Positions 1-13,450 of a stretch of 64,000 nt of DNA are shown piece by piece. Below the pieces are notes generated by a model. It saw only the letters and a list, made by a program, of their open reading frames with translations, did not search any database and was not told the DNA's origin. Origin of the DNA: Cladochytrium replicatum (lineage: Eukaryota; Chytridiomycota; Chytridiomycetes; Cladochytriales; Cladochytriaceae); assembly GCA_025526935.1 (NCBI GenBank), contig JAHLKD010000004.1, positions 372,001 to 436,000 of the forward strand. Reading direction: 5' to 3'. Each line of letters starts with the position of its first letter. Position 1 is the first letter of the stretch. The translations under genes were made by a program, and so were the position numbers.

Positions 1-121
1 ACCAAGGAGTTCAAATCCATTTTCAAGAAAACTGATATTGCTGACCACTCCACTTCCATGCGTGATCAACTTTTTGCCTCCGTCAAACCTGTGGAACTTT
101 TGATCAAAATAAAACCCAAAG

Positions 122-1117
122 TTGGAGATGCAGGATCTTGTTCGTCAAAGCCAATGCACTTACGGATATCGCAAGACCATGGAAGAATTGTGCACCCTTG
201 ATGTTGCAGCAGAACTGCACCGTGCTGCGGAACTGGCCAAATTGAATGCTCGATCTGCAGGCAAATCAGCAACAACAAACCTCAAGCCTGCCTCGAGCTT
301 AAAATGGGCACCACTCAGCCTTGCAACGACGCAATGGCTTACTCGACAGAACAGTTGCACTCGTTGTCGAAGTACGTCTCACACCACCACATCGTGTGCT
401 GGTAAATTTGATCCGATATCCGAATTATGTTGTACCCATATTATAGACAATTGTGGCTGTGTCAACTGTCGTACCTCTGACACCAACTGTGTGCAACCCT
501 GTAATCGAGGTCCAGATGTACTGCCAAACGAAGCGGTTGCGACCAAAGTGATCTGCGCTCGAGCGCATGCGTCAGACAATGATCTCTCAGACTATTATAG
601 GTACGACTACAGAAATCTCGCTACTTCAGATGCTGACTCTAGCTTGGTAGTGACTGAGTCCGCCAATGTTGAGACGGGTGCTAAAGCAAAACTTGAATCT
701 GTTCTCCCTAAAAAATGTCTTCCAACCTACCTCCGCTGTCTCACAACGTTAAGTCGTCCATCTTCCAACAACATTTTGTACCACACCACGATTGGAATAC
801 TACAGCCTCTTCGCAATGGAAACGAATATACACAGTGGGATCCACATTTTCGCACAACCCAGTTCGATGTATATTCCCCATATACTGATATCGCTGACAC
901 TGTTATTTTGGGATTGCCTTGGTTCAAAATGATTCGCATTATCAACTGCAACTGGCAAAATGGGATCTTGGAATTTGTCACTCCTTCAAATACCAAACAC
1001 TTATGGCGTGGAAGTGGATTATCTGGCTCAACAGTTACGACAATACGCTGTGTACCTGCAATTTATTCAGGAATATTAAGCCTACATGGATGGCAGCAGT
1101 ACACATCAGAGATTTAG
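122..1117 (+). pseudogene. Gypsy gag-protease remnant
   Basis: One long open stretch carries a CX2CX4HX4C zinc knuckle at 356-397 (CTRCRSTSHTTTSC), the nucleic-acid binding motif of retroelement Gag. About 180 codons later lies an ILGLPWF motif typical of the C-terminal part of Ty3/gypsy aspartic proteases. The DTG/DSG active site itself was not found with confidence. The frame is open to the left, and the apparent first codon is not an ATG, so the true gag start lies outside the window. The frame ends before reverse transcriptase, which continues in another frame. Confidence 0.75.
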
Positions 1118-1303
1118 ATGCAGTTTGGGGTATACCTTCTGAGGATGAACCCATGCCCAGTTTCTGCCCATCTCCTCTATTGGCACCAGTTACTGCCACA
1201 GTAGCAGCAGATTCACATACTGCTGCCGCAGCCACATTAGATCCCCAGTTCCTTGCAAAGTTGGACAACGATATGGCTACCGTGTTAGAACAGCACTCTG
1301 CAG

Positions 1304-2360
1304 TTGTTTTTTTTTCAACAGCCAACTGGTCTTCCACCTTCTCAGCCTGAGGATCACCGCGTTGAGTTGACAGCTACCCACCTAAAAATTGACAGTAGAC
1401 CATTACCAGAACTTACGGATGCTGAAAGCAGCCAGCTGCGGGAGTGTTTTACTAAATTAATTGACAAAGGATTTATTTCTGTCTCTCACTCACCTCTTGG
1501 CGCCGGCCGCTGTTCTGTTGGTCCGCAAGCCTGATAGAACTTTGCGGATCTGTGTGCAATATCGCAGACTCAACTATACACAGTTGAAGACAGCACACCG
1601 TTACCCAGCATTGATGATCTGAGACACCGGCTTAAAGGAGAAAAGTTCTTCACCAAAATTGACCTCCGTGATGGATATTACAATGTTCTGGTGCACCCTG
1701 ATGATCATCACAAAACCGCTTTCCACTCTAAATTTGGACACTTTGAGTACAATGTTCTGCCAATGGGTCTCTGCAATGCTCCAGCAACCTTCATGAGGAT
1801 GATGAACCATATTTTTTTTGAGCATCTGTACAATCAATGTTTAGTTGTCTATTTGGTCTTCTCATTTATTCTGACTCTTGGGAAGAACATCTTCATCACA
1901 TTGATCAAGTGTTAGCTACTATGGAGCAACATGAGTTTTATGTTAAACTCTCAAAATGCGATTTTGCTGAGGAAGTTCAGTTTTGTGGTTATGGTGTTTC
2001 CAGTGCGGGGTTTTCCATTCATCCAGAACGCTTGAAGGCAATCACAGAATGGCCCACCCATCTTCCAAAACGGGAAGTCCAGGAATTTTTGGGGTCTGCA
2101 AACTTTTTCAGAGAATTTATTCCCACTTTGCGAACCTCACAGTTCCGCTCACAAACTTGTTGGTCAAAATTACACCTTGGCGTTGGCAACGAGAAGAAGA
2201 TGCATCTTTCCAGGCAACATGTCAATCATTCGCTAACACTGCTACACTGGCTCACTATGACCCCATCGCCCTGTACATGTTACTACTGATGCATCCCGCT
2301 TTGCTATTGCCAGCTGGATTGGCTCAGATTGCCCTGCCACAGGACAGCAGATTCCTCTGA
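1304..2360 (+). pseudogene. Gypsy reverse transcriptase, frameshifted, catalytic Asp pair lost
   Basis: The conserved RT opening (GLPPSQPEDHRVEL) starts near 1322. Reading then passes through at least three frames: the RKPDRTLRICVQYRRLN block near 1526, the FGHFEYNVLPMGLCNAPATF block near 1735, and the LIYSDSWEEHL block near 1862. At 1848-1870 the YxDD catalytic box is broken: after the Tyr-Leu codons, about 4 nt encoding most of the two aspartates are missing, which also shifts the frame. The RT thumb/connection (FLGSANFFREFIP) follows near 2090. RNase H begins near 2275 with TTDASRFAIASW. Confidence 0.85.
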
Positions 2361-3600
2361 CGTTTTGGTTTACGCCTGCGGAGCGTAACTACCCTGTCCA
2401 CAAACAAGAATTGCTTGCTTTGGTAGGGACGCTAAAAAACACTGCCATCTGGTGCTCAACAGCAATGTTATTGCACATACTGACCATTTCTCTACGCAAC
2501 ACTTTAAGCAACAACAGCATCTTTCTTCACATCAGATTCGCTGGTTATTTGTGCTACAATAATTCAACCCTCAAATCAATTACATTCATGGACAGACCAA
2601 TTTTCTGGCGGATTGGGTTGTCACGACGCCCTGATTTTATGACCAATGTGATGAATGGAGACGCTTCATGGACCCCTCTCCCACACCGCGAACATTTAAT
2701 TCTCTTCAAGTCACGCTTGATCACGCATGTTTGGAACACATTAAGGAGGCATACAAAGCTTCACCTGACTGGGATGTTGCAACCTTCTGCACTGCAAAAC
2801 AGCCTCGTCGTTCTTGGGATGCTCAAACCAATCTCTGGATGTGTGATCACTCTCGAATCCCTGTGCCAGATGTGCCTGACATCAAGCTCACAATTCTACA
2901 ACTTGCCCATGATCACAAGTTAGCTGGCCATTTTGTATTCACCGGACTTTAGAAGCTGTTGGTTCTCGATTCTTCTGGCCACATTGCTTCGGAAATTTGT
3001 TGAAGGAAATCCGACCGATTGGATTGACCTTTTGCCAAATGCAGAATTCGCCTTTAATACAGCTCCTAACGCGTCGACGGGTTTTCACCTTTCTACATTG
3101 CCTTCGCACTGGAACCCTCCGATGCCCCCCCTACAACCAACTCACGTCCCTGAAACTTGTAACACGTGACTTTGCAGAGTTTATTCTCATGGTACGCAGA
3201 AAGCTTATAGGTTAATGGCCACTGCGCAGGAACGTCAATCCAAGTACTACAATGACATCCATATCCCCGCTCCTCACTATGACATGGGCGATTGGGCCAT
3301 GATTGATCACTCCACCGTTAATTCTGCCGATGATGTCAATTGTCCAGCGAAGCTGCTCGCTCGCTGGCTGGGACCATTCCGGGTTACTGCCACACAATTC
3401 CCCAACGTGACAGTAGAACTCCCACCGATATACCGAGCCGCTTCGCTATCTCATTCGCCGGAAAGGACAACCGCCTGCTGCCGACACTTGGGAACTGCCT
3501 TTGGTACAGGCGTATGTATGATCACGCCTACCATCTCCCTGATCTTAGCCTCCCGCACACGGCTAGCGGGGGGTGTAAGGAAAAGCAGGCCTTAGCCCTT
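2275..3600 (+). pseudogene. Gypsy RNase H and integrase remnants, integrase core deleted
   Basis: RNase H motifs (TTDASRFAIASW, then ERNYPVHKQELLALV near 2380) are followed by the integrase zinc-binding segment (HDHKLAGHF, near 2910). About 40 codons later the sequence is already at the integrase C-terminal block NAEFAFNTAPNASTGFHL (near 3040). The D,D-35-E catalytic core that should lie between is therefore absent. The terminal GPY-like region (AQERQSKYYNDIHIPAP, near 3227) is recognisable, and a chromodomain was not identified. Confidence 0.75.
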
Positions 3601-3744
3601 AGAAGCGTTGACATTTCCATATATTCCTCTAGAACAACACTACCACAGAGCTGTTGCTCTTACAAGGGAGCATTTTATCGACCAAATGTTATGTAAACCT
3701 GATTGTAATATTGAAAAGCATGTACAGGAGTTAGAGAGATTGAT

Positions 3745-7003
<3,259 letters not shown>

Positions 7004-7224
7004 TTCTTTGGGAGGTCCGTCCCAACAGCCAACGCGACGTTCGCAGCCACGTTTTCTGGCGACGATTTGAAGTCTCTTTACACAGGACTTTAATTACACA
7101 GGGCAGACTCGTTGCAGTATTTCCCTTCTGGCTGGAGGTTTATTTAACTAGAATCAAGGTAATCAGCTGAATGAACGTAAGTGTTCAATTCTGACCGTAT
7201 TTCACAGCGACTCACTATCAAATA
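7004..7224. promoter_or_regulatory. Shared divergent promoter region, U2SURP and p24
   Basis: The 221 bp between the two ATGs must contain both 5' UTRs and both promoters. No clear TATA box was seen. Confidence 0.5.
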
Positions 7225-8217
7225 ATGGCCACTTCACCCACCTCATCGGTAAGGCCAGGCTTTCTCGTAGCCTGCCTTCTCCTTGCTTTGCTTTTTTCAA
7301 AAGAATGTGTGGCCGTCAAGTTCGAGCTCCCCGGTTTCCACCCACCAGCGGTTCGCTGCGTTGAGCATTTCGTAGCAAACGAAAATCTGGTCACTGCCGT
7401 GGCGGACATCGGTCCCGGAGAGAACCAGAACATCGACATCGAGGTAATGCAGCGAATCTTTGGCCATTTTGATGTACGGAGCAGTGCCAATCCAAGTTAT
7501 TGAATATGTGACGGCATAAACGGCTGACATTGCGGAACTTTAATTGTTCGAGAAAAGGATCTTGATTTTTGATTGTTGTTCAAAAGGTATTCGACAATGG
7601 CGCCGCGCGTAACAAGTACTTCACAAGAAACAACGCCGAAGGAACCGTAAAGTTCTCGTTTACATCCCACGACGATGCGGACGTGCGTTTTTGCTTCACC
7701 AACACTCTTAAACGTAATTTTACTTGAGCCACATCTACCGCCTTGAGCTAATTTGATTCGGATTTATTACAGCTGGATTCAACGGCGAACCCAATCTGAA
7801 GCGTTCAATTTACCTTCACATCGACTCCATGGCGCAAGTTCCTCTCGTCAATTCTGAAAAGGAGAAGGAGAAGTTACAGCCGATCGAAATCGAATTGCGG
7901 AAACTAGAGCAGATGCTATCTGGCGTTATTGGGGACATGGAGTACTTGCGCAACCGTGAAATGCAGATGCGTGACACGAATGGTAATTAAAGCCTATCAA
8001 AACATGCTCACCTTCGTTAAATTTCTTGGTTTCGTTACGCAGAGGCGACAAACGAGCGGGTCAAATGGTTCAGCCTCTTGAGTATGCTTGTACTTGTGTC
8101 AGTCGGGGCGGGACAGCTCTGGTATGAAGGATTGCTTTCCATAGTTATAGAACTTCTGATTTATGCTTCTTATATAGGTATCTGAGGCAGTTCTTCCGGG
8201 CGAAGAAATTGATCTGA
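7225..8217 (+). CDS. ERV25: p24/emp24 family cargo receptor, delta type (TMED10/Erv25-like)
   Basis: A COPI/COPII vesicle membrane protein that helps sort cargo between ER and Golgi. Five exons (7225-7443, 7587-7713, 7773-7982, 8043-8121, 8178-8217) give 224 residues, the usual p24 length. The order is an N-terminal signal peptide (LVACLLLALLFS), a GOLD domain (VKFELPGFHPP..., FTSHDDADVRFCFTN), a coiled coil (LRKLEQMLSGVIGDMEYLR), one membrane segment near the C-terminus, and a cytosolic tail LRQFFRAKKLI. The FF plus KK tail is the COP-binding signature, and the LRxFFxAKKLI tail is that of p24-delta/TMED10. All splice junctions keep phase. Confidence 0.95.
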
Positions 8218-9089
8218 GATGTACTAAACTGAATCAAGTATAAGCAGTAGTACACTCGCTGGTTTTTCTCTTTCTTGTTTTATTGGTTCCCAGCATTGTC
8301 ACCATGGCAAATATGTGCCAATATACACCATGAATATATTCGATGGTGGTCGGAATCAACAAAGCTTTTGGTCTCCTCAACTGGATTGAATTGCGATGAG
8401 ATACTCCCAGGAGAGTTCTGTGACGCGAAGGTCCAGGGTGGTCATGTACTAGGTGACAAACGTTATCTTTGATTTTCAATGCACACTCGCTGACCCCCCA
8501 CCTAGTTCTGAGTTATCGCCTCAAATATCATATTACCATCAAGATCTCCATCTCCATCAGACTGAGCTTTCACACCTTCGATCCCGTTCGCATCGTTTCA
8601 CGCATGTAGAGCTCGAAAAAGAGTTGTGTTTCCACGATTTACGGTGTTTCGCGGACTGGGTTTTGAACCGGGCGGCAGCACGACGATGCCAATACGATTC
8701 CTCTTCAGGGATCAATGGTCCGGCTGGCTATAGAGAGTGGGAGGTCTACCGAGATCGAAGAAAGGACTCTCTCGCGATACTTTTGCGGAATTCCTTGAAG
8801 AATTGGCCAAAATCAGGTGATGCCAAATTTTTGAAAGATAACTCACGTTCGAAATTCATTACTAATGCAAACATCCGAAAGGTTTTTCCACGGAGCCAGG
8901 TTCCACCAGGGATCCCGCTGCATCCGGCGAGATTGCCGACGTGATTCTCTGATCTAGATGGAGGGACATTGGACACGTGGCATGGAACCGGCTTCGGTGT
9001 AAGGACGCGATCTTAGCACGTGGAGCTCCTGGTCGACAGCGAACCGAAATGGAATAGAATGCTAGGTACATGTGAATTGAAAAAAGGTG
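8218..9089. other. Stretch left of copia-A with no recognised gene
   Basis: An open frame at 8453-8944 (+) encodes 163 residues with no family I recognise. Part of an alternative frame near 8730-8815 looks protein-like (FAEFLEELAKI). Neither can be confirmed. It may be a remnant of a gene or an untranslated region. Confidence 0.3.
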
Positions 9090-9094
9090 AAAGG

Positions 9095-9368
9095 TGTTGG
9101 AGAAATTGGTGGCTGGTGTAATGTTATTGTGGCTAACTTTGTTTGATCTGCACAATTTCATGCGAAACCTCTTTTGGCTTGTCTTGATCATTATTTGGCT
9201 TGCTATTTGTTTCTGTTTGCAGTTCGGATCGATTGAATGTTTTTCCGGTGTTCTGTTATAAAAGGGCAAGTGGGTCTTGGGAATACATCATCACAAAAAG
9301 AGCCTATTTCACTGGTCTCTTCAAACTCTCACGAGCCCCAATCACATCATCACTAGTCCACTCCCACA
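9095..9368 (+). repeat. 5' LTR of copia-A
   Basis: The 274-bp LTR begins TGTTGG and ends CCCACA. A TATA box, TATAAAAG, lies at 9257-9264; the same place in the 3' LTR reads TATGAAAG. Confidence 0.95.
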
Positions 9369-9369
9369 A

Positions 9370-9385
9370 GGGTTATGAGCCCATC
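9370..9385 (+). promoter_or_regulatory. Copia-A primer-binding site, anticodon arm of initiator tRNA-Met
   Basis: One base after the LTR the sequence reads GGGTTATGAGCCC. Its reverse complement is the anticodon stem-loop of eukaryotic initiator tRNA-Met, with the CAU anticodon in the loop CUCAUAA, not the 3' CCA end of a tRNA. Drosophila copia is known to prime from a cleaved initiator tRNA-Met half at the corresponding site (GGTTATGGGCC). The assignment of the tRNA is from memory of its conserved arm; the host tRNA gene is not in this window. Confidence 0.8.
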
Positions 9386-9417
9386 GTTCTGATCTACAAC
9401 GATACGAGACCCATTGT

Positions 9418-10965
9418 ATGAGCAACTATCAGCTTCGCTCAAGCAACGAACCCTTTGAACCTATTCGTTATATACCACCCAAGCGAAAGAAGAAGCAACA
9501 ACCCCAACTGATCGTCAACGAAAGTGACGACGAGGTACAGTTCCACACCGCATCAGAAACATCACCAACAGCAGCAGCACGAGACCCAGAACAACCAGCA
9601 ATGGCAACTCCCAGATCAGGATCACGATCGACGCCGGCTGCAACCCCGACTGGATCGGGAGTGCCTCCTGTGATCAACCAAGTTGACGCTGTACGGGACG
9701 ACTCTGGACGAGAAAAACCTCCTACTTTATCGGTCGGGGATGACTACCACTTGTGGGCCTGGCGATTCGAGGTCTACCTCCAAGGCAAGGATCTCTGGGA
9801 AGAATCGATCCTCAAGACGATCGACCCCGACAACGCGACAGAATTCGCAAAAGCGTCTGACCCAGAGAAGAGAGCAAACCGACGTGCACTCTCTCTACTT
9901 GTGCAGTCACTCGACTCGACTGAGCTGCGTCGTATCGAGGGAATTCGGTCAGCCGCAGTTGCCTGGAAGAAACTTGAGAAGGCCCATGCAGATAAGTGTG
10001 ACATATTACATGCTGCCACGTTGGAAAGGTTCACCACCGCTCGAAAATCTCAGGAGGAGTCGTACCAGCAATGGTGCGACCGCGTGCGTTCCCTCGCACG
10101 CCAAGCAAACAAGGTCGTTGCTGGATCCATCACGGAGCCAGTGATCTTGGCACAGCTCATTGCGGGACCTCCGGACCAGTTGCGGGTAACCTTCGGAGCT
10201 ACGACTCACGCGCTACCAACGGCGGAAAGGACATTGGACAAGGTGGAGGACCGTCTGCGTCTGTTGGACATGCGTCGGGACGGTATTGGTGAGCATGGGT
10301 ACTACGCAGATACTGGAAACGGTGGTCGTTCAGGCGGAAGCGGGCATCAATGGGGTGGGCAAAGTGGTGGAAATGGTAGAGAAGGAAGCAGTTCGTCGAA
10401 CAGCGGAGGTGGCAGGCAGACCAAGGACATGTCCAAGGTCAAGTGCCATTTCTGCGGTAAGTTCGGGCACTACAAACGAGACTGCAGGAAGTTGAAAGCA
10501 AAGCGGGAGGAGGACAAAAAGAAGAAGGACCAGGGTGGGAAGAAAGACGATAAGGACAAGGCGAAACGACCAGCGGAGACTGGGCAAGTGGCGGAGGAAA
10601 TCGTCGAGCTGGAGGAGGAATTCGGGTTCATCGCGGAACGCACCACAGATAGGTCATGGTATATGGACAGCGGGGCAACTTCGCACATCTGCAAAGATGA
10701 GGACGCGTTTGTGCCCAGATCGCTGAGGACGCTGGACTCGAAGGTCGCAATCACAGTTGGAAATCGTGATACAGTCTCGGCAACGAAGCGCGGAAAAGTG
10801 CTCTTACGCGTGTCGGTGGGGGAACCTCCGGTAAGCCATGTCATCGCTCTCAATGATGTCCTGCTGGCCCCAAGCTTCAGTAGAAATCTGGTCTCAGTGG
10901 GACGGATCACGGACGCGGAAGCCGAGGTAATCTTTAGAAACCGGATGTGCATCGTCGTCATGTGA
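9418..10965 (+). CDS. Copia-A Gag and protease (515 residues)
   Basis: The frame starts at ATG 9418, just after the PBS. A disordered Ser/Pro/Ala-rich N-terminus is followed by a copia Gag domain of the UBN2 type (LWAWRFEVYLQGKDLWEES, then TLERFTTARKSQEESYQQW) and a Gly-rich linker. A CX2CX4HX4C zinc knuckle (CHFCGKFGHYKRDC) lies near residue 345, then a Lys-rich tract. The copia protease follows, with an intact active-site motif WYMDSGATSHIC near residue 420. The frame closes at 10965, before integrase; in an intact copia element Gag-Pol is one polyprotein, so this stop is likely a defect. Confidence 0.92.
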   Translation: MSNYQLRSSNEPFEPIRYIPPKRKKKQQPQLIVNESDDEVQFHTASETSPTAAARDPEQPAMATPRSGSRSTPAATPTGSGVPPVINQVDAVRDDSGREKPPTLSVGDDYHLWAWRFEVYLQGKDLWEESILKTIDPDNATEFAKASDPEKRANRRALSLLVQSLDSTELRRIEGIRSAAVAWKKLEKAHADKCDILHAATLERFTTARKSQEESYQQWCDRVRSLARQANKVVAGSITEPVILAQLIAGPPDQLRVTFGATTHALPTAERTLDKVEDRLRLLDMRRDGIGEHGYYADTGNGGRSGGSGHQWGGQSGGNGREGSSSSNSGGGRQTKDMSKVKCHFCGKFGHYKRDCRKLKAKREEDKKKKDQGGKKDDKDKAKRPAETGQVAEEIVELEEEFGFIAERTTDRSWYMDSGATSHICKDEDAFVPRSLRTLDSKVAITVGNRDTVSATKRGKVLLRVSVGEPPVSHVIALNDVLLAPSFSRNLVSVGRITDAEAEVIFRNRMCIVVM

Positions 10966-10977
10966 GGCAGAATTTGT

Positions 10978-11951
10978 TTGGAAGGATCTCGTGTTCCTGG
11001 CACACAACGTCTGTGGCGGGTACGTCAGTGGATCAGAGGTGTGGGAACTGATGGACCAGGCGAAGAGCAGGGGCTCACAGCTGTCGAGGGTGATATCGAC
11101 ACGTTGCATCAGCCCATGGCTCATATTGGAATGGCCAACTTGCGGCTTTTGCCAAAGGTTGCAGTCGGGATTCAAACCCCATCCAAGGAGCGAGCTTTAG
11201 CCGATTGTGACGCCTGCCTGGCATCCAAAGCTACCCGTTTACCTTTCCCTGGTACACGACCGCGAGCAGTCGAAAAGCTCGGACGTGGCCATTTGGACCG
11301 AGTAGGACCATTCAAGACTCTGTCTCTTCAGGGCAACAAGTACGCCACGCTACTTACCGACGATCATACTGGTTTCGAGTGGATCTTCTTTCAACGCACG
11401 CGCTGCTCAAACACAAAGTGTACATGGAAATTCCGCCGGAGGTCGAAGGGAACGGAACGGGCAAGGTATACTTGGTTTTAAGGGCTCTCTACGGTCTGCG
11501 GCAGTCGGCGATGGGAGCAACGAGATGGACTACAAGACATGGCACAACAGGCTACGTGTTTCTGGCTAACGGTGGACCGATCGTCTGGAAGTCGCGGCTG
11601 CAGCGGTCCACAGCACTGTCGACCATGGAGACGGAATTTTATGCATTTGCAGGGGCGACGCAGAAAGCGATCTGGCTCAAGATGTTTCTCGGGGAGCTCA
11701 ATTTTGCACCAAAGAAGGCGTTCACCATCTTCGAAGACAATCAAGCGTGCGTTGCGTATTTGCACAACCTGACTGAGCGAGGAAGAACCAAACACGTGGA
11801 CATTTGATTACAGTTTGTCTCGGAGGCTATAGCGGAGAACATCGAGGAGCCTATTTATGTTCGAACGGAAGAGAACTTGGCAGATATCTTGACAAAGCCT
11901 TTGGGGAAGTATTTGTTCGCTCATCTTAGGAATGGCTTGCACCTGGTTTAG
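10978..11951 (+). pseudogene. Copia-A collapsed pol: integrase N-part, RT scrap, RNase H
   Basis: A GAG-pre-integrase segment (HIGMANLRLLPK) and the integrase start with its first catalytic Asp region (LLTDDHTGFEWIFFQR, near 11360) join at about 11410 to a short RT piece (YMEIPPE...LRALYGLRQS). At about 11520 this joins to RNase H (TGYVFLANGGPIVWKSR, STMETEFYAFAGATQ, FEDNQACVAYLHN). The C-terminal ENLADILTKPLGKYLF ends at the stop at 11951. At least two large deletions and two frame changes are needed to explain it, so no active integrase or RT can be made. Confidence 0.88.
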
Positions 11952-12035
11952 GTAGTGTTGGGGACATGTCTGTTTTTATCAGAGTTTTGTTGGGAACCTT
12001 CAACATTTTCTTTGCTTCACTCAATCCAAATTCGT

Positions 12036-12049
12036 TTCGAGCGGGGCCA
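12036..12049 (+). promoter_or_regulatory. Copia-A polypurine tract
   Basis: A purine-rich stretch (CGAGCGGGGCCA) abuts the 3' LTR, the position of the plus-strand primer. It is shorter and less pure than in most copia elements. Confidence 0.55.
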
Positions 12050-12326
12050 TGTTGGAGAAATTGGTGGCTGGTGTAATGTTATTGTGGCTAACTTTGTTTG
12101 ATCTGCACAATTTCAAGCGAAACGTCTTTTGGCTTGTCTTGAACATTATTTGGCTTGCTATTTGTTTCTGTTTGCAGTTCGGATCGATTGAATGTTTTTC
12201 CGGTGTTCTGTTATGAAAGGGCAAGTGGGTCTTGGGAATACATCACCACAAAAAGAGCCTATTTCACTGGTCTCTTCAAACTCTCACGAGCCCCAATCAC
12301 AACATCATCACTCGTCCACTCCCACA
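12050..12326 (+). repeat. 3' LTR of copia-A
   Basis: The 277-bp copy matches the 5' LTR except for six substitutions and a 3-bp insertion near its end. It is followed directly by the AAAGG target duplicate. Confidence 0.95.
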
Positions 12327-12404
12327 AAAGGAGAGTGCAAAGAGGCAGTAATAACAGCAAATTTGACTGCGAATAAAAAATAAGAAGAGTTAGAAAATAA
12401 GATC

Positions 12405-13315
12405 ACATGCAAGAGGCTTTTCCATCCATTTGGAACGAATCGAGCAGGTGGGGTCTCCTGCCGAAAACGACACCGATGCTGATCGTATCTCAAAAGATGA
12501 AGATCGCAACTCGAGTCCAAGTGAGAATGATCCCCCACTGAGCCAACCTCGCAAACAACCGACGCTCAACTCAAGAAACCTCCCGCACCACCGAAACTTC
12601 TGACCCAGTTCTCAGAGTTCCTAATTGCTCGGTCAAGCCCACGCGGCGTCGTTGGAAGCCTTCTTATCTACTTCGTCGCCCTGCTTCTAATGGCGCAACT
12701 CGAATCTAAGCTGCATTCCACTCTCGGGGACCGCGGCCGCGGTCCGTTCCCAGACTACATGCGCAAATACGACGGACCCACTCTGCTCGCCACGTTTGAA
12801 TTGTACGGTGGCGCTACACCTGGATCCTCATCATCGAGAGCGTGCTCTTTGTACCCGCAACGTGGGCATGGCTCACCGTTCTGAGCTCGTCGGCTGCATG
12901 GCTCACCGCTCTGAGCTCGTCAGCTGCATGGCTGTTCGAGGAGTCGGATCCATGGTCCAGGCTCATCAATCTTCTTCCGCGCGCGTCGTGGCACTGGCTG
13001 GAGAAGTCAAGAATGTTGCGTTGCTGAGTGTTTTGTCTGGATTCGAGGACGTCACGAAGTACTGTGGAAGCTTGACGACTTGGAAAGAGAGCATTTCGAG
13101 ATTCTGTGGGTCTCTTGGGGTGATGACGGTCGTGGTCAATTTTGGACAGGATTTCATGAAGGGAGTTTATGCGCGGATCAATGTGTTGCGGGGGAAGGAA
13201 CCGCGAGTGAATGGGCAAGCCTGCTAGAGGAATGCCGCCCGGTTTTATGAGGGGTGGACAGCCTGCTCCAGCCGGAAAGAACAGTGGTGGTTCCAAAAAG
13301 AACAAGAAGAAATAG
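12405..13315 (+). pseudogene. Decaying gene for an unidentified membrane protein
   Basis: Protein-like stretches occur in changing frames. They are an acidic segment (SPAENDTDADRISKDEDRNS, near 12455), a Pro/Lys-rich segment leading into a membrane helix (GSLLIYFVALLLMAQ, near 12650), a second hydrophobic block (WILIIESVLFVPATWAWLTV, near 12820), a helical segment (VVVNFGQDFMKGVYARINVL, near 13130) and a Gly/Lys-rich tail ending SKKNKKK at 13315. Joining them needs about three frame changes at sites without good splice signals. A 30-bp direct repeat interrupts it at 12866-12925. The family is not recognised. Copia-A lies immediately upstream and may have separated it from its promoter. Confidence 0.35.
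12866..12925 (+). repeat. Two tandem copies of a 30-bp unit
   Basis: Units at 12866-12895 and 12896-12925 begin GCATGGCTCACCG and differ at two positions; a third partial copy starts at 12926. Confidence 0.9.
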
Positions 13316-13450
13316 CGATTAATTAAGAAACGAAGAAGCAATTGATGCTCTAATACTTAAAAAATTACTGATTCGTAGATAGATCAAACTTGTTCAGTTT
13401 TTTAAGAACTCGGAAAATGCACAGTCAAAGCGGACACTCCAAGCCTTCCC

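Larger units (their letters stand above)
1..3640 (+). mobile_element. Decayed Ty3/gypsy LTR retrotransposon, 5' end outside the window
   Basis: The sequence holds, in the Ty3/gypsy order, a gag zinc knuckle, an aspartic-protease region, reverse transcriptase, RNase H and integrase remnants, all on the plus strand. Frameshifts and deletions break every domain, so this copy cannot be autonomous. A G-rich tract near 3568-3576 followed by TGTAAGG looks like a polypurine tract joined to the start of a 3' LTR, but no second LTR copy is in the window, so the right boundary is a guess somewhere between 3576 and the end of the next gene at 3745. The order protease-RT-RNase H-integrase separates it from the Ty1/copia elements further along. 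Confidence 0.88.
9090..12331 (+). mobile_element. Ty1/copia retrotransposon, internally deleted (copia-A)
   Basis: The element is bounded by two near-identical LTRs (9095-9368 and 12050-12326), both starting TGTTGG and ending CCCACA. The exact 5-bp target duplication AAAGG sits at 9090-9094 and 12327-12331. Inside are a primer-binding site, a gag-protease frame, and collapsed integrase, RT and RNase H fragments. The 3.2-kb length compares with about 5 kb for complete copia elements, because most of the integrase core and nearly all RT are missing. Six substitutions and one 3-bp indel separate the LTRs (about 98% identity), so insertion is fairly recent. Confidence 0.97.

Noticed and set aside
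8453-8944. 163-residue plus-strand frame
   Set aside because: No family, domain, splice signal or codon evidence; kept only as a note in the intergenic entry.
12866-12940. CRISPR-like array
   Set aside because: Only two and a half directly abutting 30-bp units without spacers: a tandem duplication in a eukaryotic genome.
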